Positions 42,006-51,850 of a stretch of DNA of 64,000 nt are shown in pieces. A program made the position numbers and the translations under genes. The notes beneath the pieces are model-generated. The model had not been told where the DNA came from. It did not search any database and was given only the letters and a program-made list of their open reading frames with translations. Origin of the DNA: CAZXSK01 sp964642855 (lineage in GTDB: Bacteria; Planctomycetota; Phycisphaerae; SM23-33); contig CAZXSK010000006.1 of the NCBI GenBank assembly GCA_964642855.1, positions 1 through 64,000 on the forward strand, given 5' to 3'. The first letter of the stretch is position 1. Each line of letters starts with the position of its first letter.

Positions 42006-44996
42006 GTGACTTTACGCCATTCGATCCTTTCGGCTGTGATGGTTCTGCTGATCCTCAGCCTGTCTGCCGCCTGTCCCGCGGAGGGACTGAGAAAAGATCT
42101 TGATATCACAATCCACGACGGCCTGTTCCGGGATTCGCCCGACGGCTCGCGTTATCCGTTCTACCTCCAAGCCGAGGTGCGAGACGGCCAGTGGGGTTTC
42201 GTGTATGGAACGGCTCTGGATTTCAACAACGGCGAGCACATCGGGCGGATGGATGAGTTCAAAATCGAGGGCGACAAACTGACCGCCAGGCTTGCTCTGA
42301 AGATCATGGGCGATCCATGGACTCCCGGCGGCAGGATCTGGTACGACATCTCCGCCACCAGGAACGACCAGGGCGAATACGAGGGCTCCTTCTCCGGGAC
42401 CTTCCAGAAGCAGCAGTTCAAAGGCACGGTCACTCTCGAACTCAGCGATCCGCGCCAGCCTGCGAAAGACTACGTGCCTCTTAAGCCCGACGAAAGACCG
42501 CGGGTTCTGTTCCGCAAACACCAATTGGACGACCTGAGGAAGAAGACGAAGACACCGTTCGGCCAGGCTGCTCTGGCACGCATGAAGGTCTCCAAAGATC
42601 CCATCGCGTTGGGACTTGCCTACCAGTTGACGGGTGACCAGAAATACGCCCAGGCTGCACTGAAGCAGGCGAGGATCGTCAAATCGGACTTCGGGCCGGG
42701 TGCGTTCAGCGTGGGCCACGTCTGGGGAGAGCGAATGATGAAGGTCGCCCTGGCATTCGACCTCTGCTACGACGCCTGGGACGACGAAGCCCATAGCGAA
42801 ATGGAGACATACTTCAACGTCACCGTCCCGATGTTGTACTGGCAGATGAGGCGCGTGACGCGCAAGGCAAACTGGGCTCCGGCCAGCAACTACTCCGGTC
42901 CCATGCGCGGCGGTGCGTCGATTGCCAGCCTCGTTCTCTGGGGCATCCCGAGCGACAGGCCCGTCAAGCCCCTGCCCCCCGCCACCAGTCTGACGATTGC
43001 TCCGGCGAAGGACTACAGCCCGGCCAAGGGCGTACCCGTCAGTGAATTCAAGAGCGGTCAGATGCCCGGAGACTGGATCTATGTGGGCGGATTCAAGCCC
43101 GAACTGGGAGAGGATCCGCTCAAATCCATGGGCGGCGTGGAGAAGGCCAGGCCGCGCGTCGGAGAAACGATCGATTTCCGAGGGCGGAAAGAAGCTTGGC
43201 GACATATCTCCCGCGAGAAGGACAAGGGGTACTGGCGGTCGGAAGGCATGATGGGCGGGAAGGACATGATCGACATCACCAACGCCATCGGGCGGGAGTA
43301 CTTCTCGACCAGCTTCTTCTACACGGTCATCAGGAACGACAAGCCCCGGTGGGTCCGCATCGTCAGCGAGTACTCCAAGGCAACGTTCTTCCTGAACGGT
43401 ACCGAGGTGCAGGAAGGCGGGTACGTGAAGATCGACAAGGGCTTGTATCCCATCATGGTCGCTGCCCCCATTGACCGCTGCGAGGCCTGGGGAAGGCACC
43501 TGATGCAGCCGAAGCTGATCGAGACCACCCAAGACGACGCCGACGCCTACAAGAAGGTGCACATGACCGAGTACGAGCGCCAGTTGAAGGACTGGCGCTA
43601 CGCCGTCAACGTCTGGGAGAACACCGACAAGATCAACCCAAAGTACACACAGTGGCTTCACCTGGGGCGCCGGCATATGTGGCGGTTCTACCGTCAGGGC
43701 ATCGGTGACGGCGGATTCCAGCCCGAGACGGGCTCCTACAGCGTCTTCAGCACGCGAGAGCCCATGACGTACGCATCCTTCCATCAGAGCATGTTTGGCT
43801 ACGACGTCACCGGCCGGCCTGACATGGAGATGTTCCTGCCCCGCAAGCTCATGGCCATGGTGTTCAAACCCGGTGGCGAGATCCGGGCCCAAGACATCAA
43901 CGGCACTCCGTACCTGAACGTCGAGCATACCATCCGGGCCTTCCCGATCGTCCCGAGGAAGTACAAACCGGCGGTGCTATGGTACTGGAACCGTCAGACG
44001 GGAGTGAACGGTGAGCACGCCAAGGCGCTGAATCATCCGCTGGCCCTGTCTTACGTGCACTACCCGTTGGGAGAGAAGGCTGCCCACCCGGGCGATGTCA
44101 TGCCGTTGACATGGCGTGCGGATACGTTTGGATACTACTGTTTCCGCAACGCCTGGAAGGGCGAGGATGACTTCGTTTTCCAGGCCTTCGCTAAGGCTCA
44201 CCACATCGGAGGCTGGAACCACCCCAATGCCGGTACGATCCGGCTGATGGGCCTGGGAAGAATCTGGGCGACGGGTCCCAGTTCACGCGGGGCTGATCGC
44301 TGGCAGGAACCCGTGGTCGAGATGCCCAACGACGAAATCGACCGCAGTGCCTGCGGACAGGTGACCTACGTCCAGACACGGGAAGACGGCTCGGGTGTGG
44401 TGAGCTTCGATCTGATCGACTTGTATGCCGGCAGGAAGAAAGGCGAGCGGAAGTACTCCCGTCACGGTTTCCGCAACCCCGATGCATTGGGCGATACCGG
44501 TATCACCGGCATGCGAAGCGTCGCGATCGACTACAGCCAGGCGTCGGGAACCCCGGCCCTGCTGGCGGTGGTCGACAAGATCTCGGGCGGCGGCAAGAAG
44601 ATCTGGAAGTGGCAGCTGCCCGGTAACCCAAAGGATAAGAAGGACCTCAAGTACACCGTCAAGATCGAGGGCAACTCGTTTACGATGGATTACGGTGACG
44701 TGTCGCTGAAGATGACATTCCTCGCTCCAGCCGATGTCAAGATTTCCCATGAATCTGGACGGCGGGAGTATACCTACAAGTCCGGCAGCAAGGGTGGGCA
44801 GAAGACCACTCGCGAGGTCAACGCCATCCACGCCACAGCCGGTGATGGGACGGTGGGTGAGTTTTTCGTGGTTGGTACGATTCAGAAGAAGGGCGCTCCG
44901 GCCGTCAAGATCCGCGGCCGGGGGCTGAACGCCAAGGCTACCATCGGCAAGCAGAACGTCTCCTTCGATGGCAAGAAGATCGTGCTGGAGAAGTGA
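42006..44996 (+). CDS. Large secreted protein, heparinase II/III-like polysaccharide lyase candidate
   Basis: A 996-aa secreted protein with GTG start behind AAGGAGG and a signal peptide (about residues 1-26, ending CPAEG). Residues about 170-330 are helical (VLFRKHQLDDLRKKTKTPFG, ALGLAYQLTGDQKYAQAALKQAR), as in the alpha/alpha toroid of alginate/heparin lyases. The C-terminal half is rich in beta strands (GYYCFRNAWKGEDDFVFQAF, HHIGGWNHPNAGTIRLMGLG), like the beta-sandwich of heparinase II/III proteins, where the His-x2-x-x-His region often lies. The family call rests on this overall pattern; substrate unknown. Confidence 0.55.
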   Translation: MTLRHSILSAVMVLLILSLSAACPAEGLRKDLDITIHDGLFRDSPDGSRYPFYLQAEVRDGQWGFVYGTALDFNNGEHIGRMDEFKIEGDKLTARLALKIMGDPWTPGGRIWYDISATRNDQGEYEGSFSGTFQKQQFKGTVTLELSDPRQPAKDYVPLKPDERPRVLFRKHQLDDLRKKTKTPFGQAALARMKVSKDPIALGLAYQLTGDQKYAQAALKQARIVKSDFGPGAFSVGHVWGERMMKVALAFDLCYDAWDDEAHSEMETYFNVTVPMLYWQMRRVTRKANWAPASNYSGPMRGGASIASLVLWGIPSDRPVKPLPPATSLTIAPAKDYSPAKGVPVSEFKSGQMPGDWIYVGGFKPELGEDPLKSMGGVEKARPRVGETIDFRGRKEAWRHISREKDKGYWRSEGMMGGKDMIDITNAIGREYFSTSFFYTVIRNDKPRWVRIVSEYSKATFFLNGTEVQEGGYVKIDKGLYPIMVAAPIDRCEAWGRHLMQPKLIETTQDDADAYKKVHMTEYERQLKDWRYAVNVWENTDKINPKYTQWLHLGRRHMWRFYRQGIGDGGFQPETGSYSVFSTREPMTYASFHQSMFGYDVTGRPDMEMFLPRKLMAMVFKPGGEIRAQDINGTPYLNVEHTIRAFPIVPRKYKPAVLWYWNRQTGVNGEHAKALNHPLALSYVHYPLGEKAAHPGDVMPLTWRADTFGYYCFRNAWKGEDDFVFQAFAKAHHIGGWNHPNAGTIRLMGLGRIWATGPSSRGADRWQEPVVEMPNDEIDRSACGQVTYVQTREDGSGVVSFDLIDLYAGRKKGERKYSRHGFRNPDALGDTGITGMRSVAIDYSQASGTPALLAVVDKISGGGKKIWKWQLPGNPKDKKDLKYTVKIEGNSFTMDYGDVSLKMTFLAPADVKISHESGRREYTYKSGSKGGQKTTREVNAIHATAGDGTVGEFFVVGTIQKKGAPAVKIRGRGLNAKATIGKQNVSFDGKKIVLEK

Positions 44997-45045
44997 TCGC
45001 GGCCAGTGGAAGACTCCGACGGTACAACGTCGGGTGGATAGAAAG

Positions 45046-45076
45046 CAGGGACGCGCCGCTCGGCGGCGCGTCCCTG
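45046..45076. terminator. Bidirectional hairpin between convergent genes
   Basis: A perfect 14-bp stem (CAGGGACGCGCCGC and its complement) with a TCG loop between two convergent genes. Only weak T-runs flank it (CTTTCTA on the minus strand). Confidence 0.6.
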
Positions 45077-45108
45077 TTGCAGTCCGGGTCAGCGTTCCTG
45101 GGACCGAT

Positions 45109-46665
45109 TCATCGCCTCCGTCGCCGGACGGACAGCAGTCCGCCGACTGCGAGAATAGCCAGCGTTGTCGGTTCGGGCACGATGCCGTAGGCCTTGGTGG
45201 TAAACGCCATGCCATCCCAGTAATCCGCCAGATCTTCCCACTGCTGGTCCGTGGTGTCGTAGTAGTAGCACCAGTCGTTCTGGATATACTCATACGTACC
45301 TGAACTGCCGGTACCGTCACGGTTGTAGGCCAGCAACTGATCCTCGCCATCAGTGAACTCAAGGAACAGGACAAAGTCATCGTTGGCAGCCACAGTGACG
45401 GTCTCTTCAAGGTCGATAGCATGGTAGCCTTCCACGTCGGCGATCCCGCTCATCTGGGAGAGAGGATCGGCCCCGGCGCTTAGGGCTGCAAGGCTGTCAT
45501 AGATCCTGACCTCGAAGGGCTGGTTGTCCTTACGGGTGTAGAAGCTGACAATCCCGATTTCGTCCCCTTCGCTCCCCACCTGAAATACCTGCGCGCTGAC
45601 GGAGGCGTCGGCCTCGCCGCTGCCCTGGGCGTTGTCAGGCAGGTAGACCGACGAGTTGTTGAGGTTCCCCGTATAGTCGTGGAAATAAGCGCTCTGGATA
45701 TCCTCCGCCGAACCCATTTCGAAGAAGGTTACGTCACCATGGTCGGTAAACCGATCGATCGACGTATCGTAGGACACCCAGAAGTAGGTCGGTGCCTCGC
45801 CAGCGCGATCGGGATAGAGCGGGTCGTTCTCGTCCACCTCGTGGCTGTGCTTGATCAGCCAGGCACCGAGATTCGGAGCACCGGGCACGAACTTGCTGTC
45901 GTCCCACCCGAGGATGTTCACGCCGTGGGCGCCGAGGCCTTCACCCTCAACTGTTCCATCATCGTAGTACGTGTTCGTGTCCGGATCGTAGGCGTTGAAC
46001 TCGTGCTGGATCGACACGTATGGAGCGCCAACTCCCATGACCTTCTGCTTGATCGCATCGATGCCGGATACGTCGTAGGCCTTCCTCAGGAAATACGCGC
46101 CTCTGGCGTCGGAGGTATACTCGGCGGGGTAGGGTCTGGCGTTGGGCCAAAGGGGGTAATGCCAGTCGGCATAGGTGGTGCCGTATCGATCGTAGTAGTG
46201 GTCAGGATCGTAGTACGGCTTGCTGTCGTAGAAGTCGCCCTTGTACTCGAACGGGCACTGACTCTCGTAGAGCGGCCCATGAAGACGGGCCATGTGGCTG
46301 ACGCCGATCCACTCGTTGCCCCCCGAGTTGACTTTGCGGGTGTAGCCCGGACTGTCGACCAACTCCGAGTTTGAAAGCTCCTTAGTGCCGGTCGTCTCAT
46401 TGGCCCGCAGGAACTGCTCGGAGAGGTTCAGGTCGTTGGCAGCTCCGTCCCACAATCCCCGGATGCGAACACTCGACTCAACGGCCGTCATGGTGGAGAA
46501 CGCCCAGCAGGGTCCGGGGCCTATCTGGTCGTCGATGCGGGTTGAGACGTACTGCTGACCGTTGACATCACGAAGGTCGTAGGCGGAGGGAAGGTCTGCT
46601 GAGACCATTGAAGACCATACGAGAACCACTGCGAGTCCCCCGACCCGGCAAATTCCTCTAAACAT
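45109..46665 (-). CDS. C1-family (papain-fold) peptidase-like protein with PEP-CTERM tail
   Basis: A 518-aa secreted protein. A signal peptide (about residues 1-23, ending VSADL) precedes a papain-fold domain: Q47 and C53 in DDQIGPGPCWAF match the oxyanion Gln and nucleophile Cys, and GAHGVNILGWDD carries the His. The usual KNSWG with the third catalytic residue reads KHSHE, so Asn is replaced by His. A C-terminal beta domain and the tail VPEPTTLAILA...RRRRR follow (PEP-CTERM). It may be an active or a binding-only protein. ATG 46665 follows GGAGG. Confidence 0.8.
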   Translation of the reverse strand: MFRGICRVGGLAVVLVWSSMVSADLPSAYDLRDVNGQQYVSTRIDDQIGPGPCWAFSTMTAVESSVRIRGLWDGAANDLNLSEQFLRANETTGTKELSNSELVDSPGYTRKVNSGGNEWIGVSHMARLHGPLYESQCPFEYKGDFYDSKPYYDPDHYYDRYGTTYADWHYPLWPNARPYPAEYTSDARGAYFLRKAYDVSGIDAIKQKVMGVGAPYVSIQHEFNAYDPDTNTYYDDGTVEGEGLGAHGVNILGWDDSKFVPGAPNLGAWLIKHSHEVDENDPLYPDRAGEAPTYFWVSYDTSIDRFTDHGDVTFFEMGSAEDIQSAYFHDYTGNLNNSSVYLPDNAQGSGEADASVSAQVFQVGSEGDEIGIVSFYTRKDNQPFEVRIYDSLAALSAGADPLSQMSGIADVEGYHAIDLEETVTVAANDDFVLFLEFTDGEDQLLAYNRDGTGSSGTYEYIQNDWCYYYDTTDQQWEDLADYWDGMAFTTKAYGIVPEPTTLAILAVGGLLSVRRRRR

Positions 46666-46750
46666 GTGTTTTCCTCCAGCACGAGGCTCGAGGCTGGCCC
46701 TCTGCAACCATACCGATATTACGGCCGAACGGTCTCGGCGTCAATGCAGA

Positions 46751-46767
46751 ATGCATCCGGACTGCCA
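46751..46767 (-). promoter_or_regulatory. Candidate sigma-54 promoter of the C1 peptidase gene
   Basis: On the minus strand TGGCAG-TCCGG-ATGCA matches TGGCAC-N5-TTGCA at 9 of 11 positions with exact GG-N10-GC spacing. The start would be near 46742, a leader of about 77 bases. Confidence 0.4.
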
Positions 46768-46953
46768 CCCCGAGCGAACGACCAGAGAACTGATCTTTCG
46801 TGAAACCAGGCACTTTGCAGCCTCGTTTGGCTTTCGGGGGAACAGTGCCTTGGCTGCCATTCTCCGTATCCATACTCGCAGAGCGCCGAACGGTCTACTA
46901 TATGTGTACAGAATCCAGCCGCTGCTGCCGACCTGAATAACGGAAGGGCTTCC

Positions 46954-49182
46954 ATGGCAAAAGGTTCCATAATCGTACGACTTCGCCCCGTCGCAGAGCT
47001 CGTGGTCCCAGCAGCCGTAGCGGCTGCCTTGTTCTCGGCTGCGCTGTTCGGGCTTGTCCTGCCCCGCTACGAACGAGATCTGATGGCCCAGAAGAAAGAC
47101 TCGGTTCGGGAGCTCACGCGTTCGGGGTGGTCCATCCTGAACCGTCTGCAGCGGCGCGTGGAAGCGGGAGACCTGACGAGGGAACAGGCCCAGACCTTGG
47201 CCAAAGAAGAGCTGCGACACCTCCGCTATGGCCCGGATGGAAAAGATTACTTCTGGGTGACAGACACGTCGGGCGTCATCCTGATGCACCCGTTCCTTAC
47301 GGATCTGGAGGGACAGGACGTGTCGAACGCCAAGGACCCGGGCGGGAACCTCTATTTCCAAGAGTTCCTGCGGGTTACGCGAGACCATGGCGAGGGTTTC
47401 GCACGCTACACATGGCAACTCCGCGACGATCCCAATCAGGTCTCCCCGAAGCTTTCTTACGTGAAGACCTTTCCCGAGTGGGGCTGGATTATCGGGACGG
47501 GGATGTATCTCAACGATGTCGAGAGAGAGATCGCTGCGATGAAATGGCGGGCAGGCGGCATTCTTGCGGCTGTGCTTGGGGTCATGGTCGCAGGCATATT
47601 GGTCATGGCGGCACTGAGGCTGCACGCCGAGCGCAAGCGCCTCCATGCTGAGAACGCACTCCGGGAATCTGAGGAGGAGTATCGCCTTCTCGTGGAGAAT
47701 CAAACCGACCTCGTAGCCAAGACGGATCTCAAGGGACGATTCCGGTACGTCAATCCGTCGTTGTGCGAGTTGATGGGCAAACCGGAGGCCACTCTTCTCG
47801 GAAGCAGTTTCCTGGACGGCGTGCACCCGGAGGATCTTCCGGCGGTAGAGGAAGCCTTCGAACAGGCCGAAGCGTACGTGGAGTGCAGAGCAGAGACCTC
47901 CCACGGGCCGCGCTGGTTGGCGTGGTCTACCCAAGCCGTGGTCGACGAAGAGAACGAGGTTACCGAAATCGTCGCGGTCGGCAGAGACATCACGCGACAG
48001 CGGGAACTGGAAGCTCAACTGCTCCAGGCGCAGAAGATGGAAGCCGTCGGCCAATTGGCCGGCGGAATTGCACACGACTTCAACAACCAGTTGACTGTCA
48101 TATTGGGCTACTGCGAACTGCTGGCCCAACAACGGGGCTCTTCACCCCGGACCTCCCGCGCTGTCGACGAGATACTCAAGGCATCGCGAAGAGCCCAGAC
48201 GCTCACCGGTCAACTGCTGGCATTCAGCCGCAAGCAGGTGCTTCGTCCAAAGCTGGTGTCCATCCCCGATGTAACCAAGGAGATGCAGCGTACGCTCTGC
48301 CGCATGCTTGGTGAGGATATTGAGGTCGAAGTCTCCTGCGAGGAAGACGTGCCACCCGTCAAGGCCGACCCGACCCAGTTGGAACAGGCGATCATGAACC
48401 TGGCGATCAACGCCCGCGACGCAATGCCCGAAGGCGGCAGGCTGATTATGGAAACCAGCATGGTCGCTATCGACAACGGATACGCAGCGACCCATCCGAA
48501 CCTCACGCCCGGTCACTACGTCTGCCTTGCGATAAGCGATGACGGTTGCGGAATGGATCCTGAGACCGCCCGCCAGGTCTTCGATCCGTTCTTCACGACC
48601 AAGGAAGTGGGACGCGGTACCGGCTTGGGCCTCTCTATGGTGTACGGCTTCGTAAGGCAGACAGCCGGGGCGATCACGCTGTACAGCGAGCCCAGTCATG
48701 GTACGACCATCCGGCTGTACTTCCCTTGCACTAACGAGGGTATCGAGCAGCGACCTGTCTCCCGGACCGATCCGGTTCTGCGTCGAGGCCAGGAGACGAT
48801 CATGGTCGTGGAAGACGACCAAGCCGTCCGGCGGTTTGTCGCAGCTACTCTCCGCCAGTGCGGCTACAAGGTGATGGAGACAGAGAACCCGCTTCGCTCG
48901 CTGGAGATTCTCGAAAGCTACGACGGGCCGTTGGATCTCCTTCTTACAGATGTCATCATGCCGGACCTCAATGGCGTGGAACTAGCCTCCAGAGCAAGCA
49001 ATCTTCGCCCGGACATTGCCGTTATCTACGTTTCCGGCTATACCCAGCATGCCGCCATGCGGAATCGCAAGATTGACCCCGATGCGGACCTCCTTTCCAA
49101 GCCCTTCACACCGGCTGAACTCTCAGCTGCGGTGCGGGACGTACTCGACCGCCGAGGCGCTATCGACGGAGCGGGAGCCTAG
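46954..49182 (+). CDS. Hybrid histidine kinase with Cache and PAS sensor domains and receiver
   Basis: A 742-aa membrane sensor. Residues about 12-36 are a membrane helix. A single-Cache-type extracytoplasmic sensor (about 40-195, DYFWVTDTSGVILMHP, PEWGWIIGTGMYLND) precedes a second helix (203-222). A PAS domain (about 240-350), then HisKA with H374 (IAHDFNNQLT), an HATPase domain (NLAINARDA, GTGLGLSMVYG) and a C-terminal receiver with phospho-acceptor Asp in LLTDVIMPDLNG follow. It senses a small ligand and probably feeds a phosphorelay; its partner is not adjacent. Confidence 0.9.
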   Translation: MAKGSIIVRLRPVAELVVPAAVAAALFSAALFGLVLPRYERDLMAQKKDSVRELTRSGWSILNRLQRRVEAGDLTREQAQTLAKEELRHLRYGPDGKDYFWVTDTSGVILMHPFLTDLEGQDVSNAKDPGGNLYFQEFLRVTRDHGEGFARYTWQLRDDPNQVSPKLSYVKTFPEWGWIIGTGMYLNDVEREIAAMKWRAGGILAAVLGVMVAGILVMAALRLHAERKRLHAENALRESEEEYRLLVENQTDLVAKTDLKGRFRYVNPSLCELMGKPEATLLGSSFLDGVHPEDLPAVEEAFEQAEAYVECRAETSHGPRWLAWSTQAVVDEENEVTEIVAVGRDITRQRELEAQLLQAQKMEAVGQLAGGIAHDFNNQLTVILGYCELLAQQRGSSPRTSRAVDEILKASRRAQTLTGQLLAFSRKQVLRPKLVSIPDVTKEMQRTLCRMLGEDIEVEVSCEEDVPPVKADPTQLEQAIMNLAINARDAMPEGGRLIMETSMVAIDNGYAATHPNLTPGHYVCLAISDDGCGMDPETARQVFDPFFTTKEVGRGTGLGLSMVYGFVRQTAGAITLYSEPSHGTTIRLYFPCTNEGIEQRPVSRTDPVLRRGQETIMVVEDDQAVRRFVAATLRQCGYKVMETENPLRSLEILESYDGPLDLLLTDVIMPDLNGVELASRASNLRPDIAVIYVSGYTQHAAMRNRKIDPDADLLSKPFTPAELSAAVRDVLDRRGAIDGAGA

Positions 49183-49211
49183 CGATCTGCTGATCCGAGT
49201 CAGCGATTGTC

Positions 49212-51698
49212 TCAAACCCTCAACCGGCTGTGCAGTCGCAGGTCTCTACTTGAAGATCCTACGGCAAATTCCCACTCTCCATTCTGCACAGTCCAGCCGC
49301 CCTGCTTGCTGTCCCATCCCGACAGGTTCCGATCACTCAGGCCGAACGTAATCGCCCGGGATTCGCCAGGCTTGAGATGTACCTTCGTAAAGCCCTTCAG
49401 CTCGCGGACGGGCTCGTGCTCGGCGCGGCCGGGTTGTCCGGCGTACAGCTGCACTACCTCGGTGCCCGCTACGCTCCCGTCGTTGCTGAGCGTCAGCGAT
49501 ACCCAGACCTTTTCGTCGCCCTGGCCGGGCTGGATCTCCATGTTCCGGTAGGTGAACCGGGTGTACGAAAGCCCGTGGCCAAATGCAGCGTCGGGCTCGA
49601 TCCCCTTTGCGTCGAACCATCGATAGCCGACCAGCAAACCTTCCTTGTATTCGCAGCGATGCGGACGATAGGCGTCCAGCGCATGGGCGGGGGAATCCTT
49701 CAGGCTTGCCGGTACGGTGAAGGGAAGCTTGCCCGACGGATTGACCTGCCCAAGCAGGACTTCCGCAAGCGCCCTTCCTGCCTCCATGCCGTTATAGGGC
49801 GACCAGACTACCCCGGGCACCTTCGAAAGCCAGGGCATGGATACCGGAGAACCGGAAACAATCACCACAGCCAGGTTGGGATTCGCCTCAGCCAGAGCTT
49901 CGATCAACTGGTCCTGGCCGCCGTGCAGCCCCAACTCGGTGCGGTCTGAACCCTCGGTATCGAAGCTATGGTTCAGCCCGCCGATGAACAGCACGGCGTC
50001 GGCTTGCCTGGCTGCCTCCAGGCTCTGATCCATCGCGCCGGACAGATCCGGCCGCTCGTCTGAAGGCTTCAGCCAACCAAGGCGCAGCCAGCCCTGGCCG
50101 GCCTTGGGATTCGTGTTCACCTCGATCCGATAGGCCCTGCCCGAATCAAGCTCGACCGTCGCGGTGCGAAGACTTGGTTCAAGACGTCCCCAATTGCTGA
50201 TGATGGGAACATCATCCAACTTCAACTGGCAGCAATCTACACCCTCCAAGGCAAACTCGTACGGGCCGCTCTCTTCTGGGGTAAATGAACTGGTGAACTT
50301 CACCGAGAAGTTCGCCGGGTCTGTCCCCGCCGGGCCGCCATCGGCAGGAGACCATCCGAAATCCACACTCTGAACCGTTCGCATGGCCACCGGCTCGCCC
50401 CCGAAGTGGCGGTTGTCGAAGTACTCAGCCTTCCATCCGCGTACGCCTGCCCCTTCTTCCACTACACCCAACTCCGAAGCCTCGATCGACTTGTGACTGC
50501 CCGACCCGATCGGATAGCCTTGGACATACGTGATCTCCACGTCGTCGCCGAGGAGATCCCGAAGTCCGTCAAGCGGACTGATCTCGTATGCTGCCGGGGC
50601 GGTGCTGGACCCACCGCCTTCGGCGTGACAGGCAACGGCATTCTCACCAATGACCGCTAACCTCCGCAGTCGGTCTTTCCTGAGCGGAAGGAATCCACCT
50701 TCGTTGCGGATCAGCACCACCGCTTCGCGCGCGATCGAAAGGGCGGCCCGTCGATGCTCAGGCGTGTTCCGGGCACCGGACTTTCTTCCCGTCCCGTCGA
50801 TCAATCCGACACGGAACATCAGCCGCAGAATCCGGCGAACCTTGTCATTGATGTCAGATTCGCTAACCTTCCCAGCCTGCACGGCCTCAAACATCGGCTT
50901 GGCCATGTGGTACTTCTCGTAGTCAGACCCTCCGCCCATCTCGATATCGAGCCCGCACGTTGCAGCTTCGACGGTGTCATACGTACCGCCCCAATCGGAG
51001 ACCACCACGCCATCGAAGCCCCATTCGTTTTTGAGGATCTCATTGAGCAGCTTACGGTTGTGGCAGCAGTGCTGGCCCTGGTACAGGTTATAGGCTCCCA
51101 TGAAGCTCCACGCGCCGGCCTCTACCGCCGCCCGGAAGGCAGGCAGGTAGATCTCCCGTAGCGTTCGTTCGTCGACGACGACATCCACCCCGTGACGGTC
51201 GAGTTCCTGGTTGTTCAGCGCGTAGTGCTTCACGCAGCAGGCTGTATCCTGTTCCTGGATGCCCGCGACCTCCTCCACCACGAGAGAGCTGGCCAGGAAA
51301 GGGTCCTCGCTGTAGTACTCGAAGTTCCTGCCACACAAGGGCGTGCGGAGGATGTTCACGCCCGGCCCGAGGATGATGTCCTTGCCACGGTCCCGGGCCT
51401 CGGCTCCGAGCACGCGCCCATGAAGCCGAGCCATCTCTGGATTCCAGGTTGCTGCAACGGCCGTCCCTGTGGGCAAGTAGGTGCAGCGGTCATCGAAATC
51501 CGCCCGTTGCTCCCAGCTGTGAGGGTCCAGCTCGTGCCGCACCGCATGCGGGCCGTCCGACATGGTAATCGGGGGAATGCCCAGCCTCTCGCATTTGCCG
51601 GATGTGAAGTTCCCGCTGGCGTGGCAGAGGGCCACTTTTTCCTCGAGCGACATCTCCGAAAGCAATGACTCAATACGCGATTCATCGACAACCGACAT
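49212..51698 (-). CDS. Glycoside hydrolase family 3 beta-glucosidase with PA14 domain
   Basis: An 828-aa GH3 enzyme. The N-terminal barrel holds the nucleophile Asp in VVSDWGGTYD, with MSDGPHAVRHE and AWSFMGAYNLYQG as family blocks. The alpha/beta-sandwich domain follows (GLNHSFDTEGSDRTELGL with a catalytic Glu candidate). About residues 415-560 contain a PA14 insertion (GWKAEYFDNRHFGGEP, SGPYEFALEGVD), which often shapes substrate specificity, and the last 90 residues are a fibronectin-III-like domain. It acts on beta-linked glucosides or xylosides. No signal peptide is visible. ATG 51698 has GGAG. Confidence 0.92.
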   Translation of the reverse strand: MSVVDESRIESLLSEMSLEEKVALCHASGNFTSGKCERLGIPPITMSDGPHAVRHELDPHSWEQRADFDDRCTYLPTGTAVAATWNPEMARLHGRVLGAEARDRGKDIILGPGVNILRTPLCGRNFEYYSEDPFLASSLVVEEVAGIQEQDTACCVKHYALNNQELDRHGVDVVVDERTLREIYLPAFRAAVEAGAWSFMGAYNLYQGQHCCHNRKLLNEILKNEWGFDGVVVSDWGGTYDTVEAATCGLDIEMGGGSDYEKYHMAKPMFEAVQAGKVSESDINDKVRRILRLMFRVGLIDGTGRKSGARNTPEHRRAALSIAREAVVLIRNEGGFLPLRKDRLRRLAVIGENAVACHAEGGGSSTAPAAYEISPLDGLRDLLGDDVEITYVQGYPIGSGSHKSIEASELGVVEEGAGVRGWKAEYFDNRHFGGEPVAMRTVQSVDFGWSPADGGPAGTDPANFSVKFTSSFTPEESGPYEFALEGVDCCQLKLDDVPIISNWGRLEPSLRTATVELDSGRAYRIEVNTNPKAGQGWLRLGWLKPSDERPDLSGAMDQSLEAARQADAVLFIGGLNHSFDTEGSDRTELGLHGGQDQLIEALAEANPNLAVVIVSGSPVSMPWLSKVPGVVWSPYNGMEAGRALAEVLLGQVNPSGKLPFTVPASLKDSPAHALDAYRPHRCEYKEGLLVGYRWFDAKGIEPDAAFGHGLSYTRFTYRNMEIQPGQGDEKVWVSLTLSNDGSVAGTEVVQLYAGQPGRAEHEPVRELKGFTKVHLKPGESRAITFGLSDRNLSGWDSKQGGWTVQNGEWEFAVGSSSRDLRLHSRLRV

Positions 51699-51850
51699 CT
51701 TTGACTCCTTGGGCCGGCCATGGCGATTACGTCCCCGGCGGGACAGAAGACGGTATCGCTCAAACACGAGCAGAAAGCAACCATCACCCTCCACTTGCTG
51801 CCTGTTCGCCAGGCTTCCGACTCCTTGGGCTCCAACAGGCGGGCCTGCCT

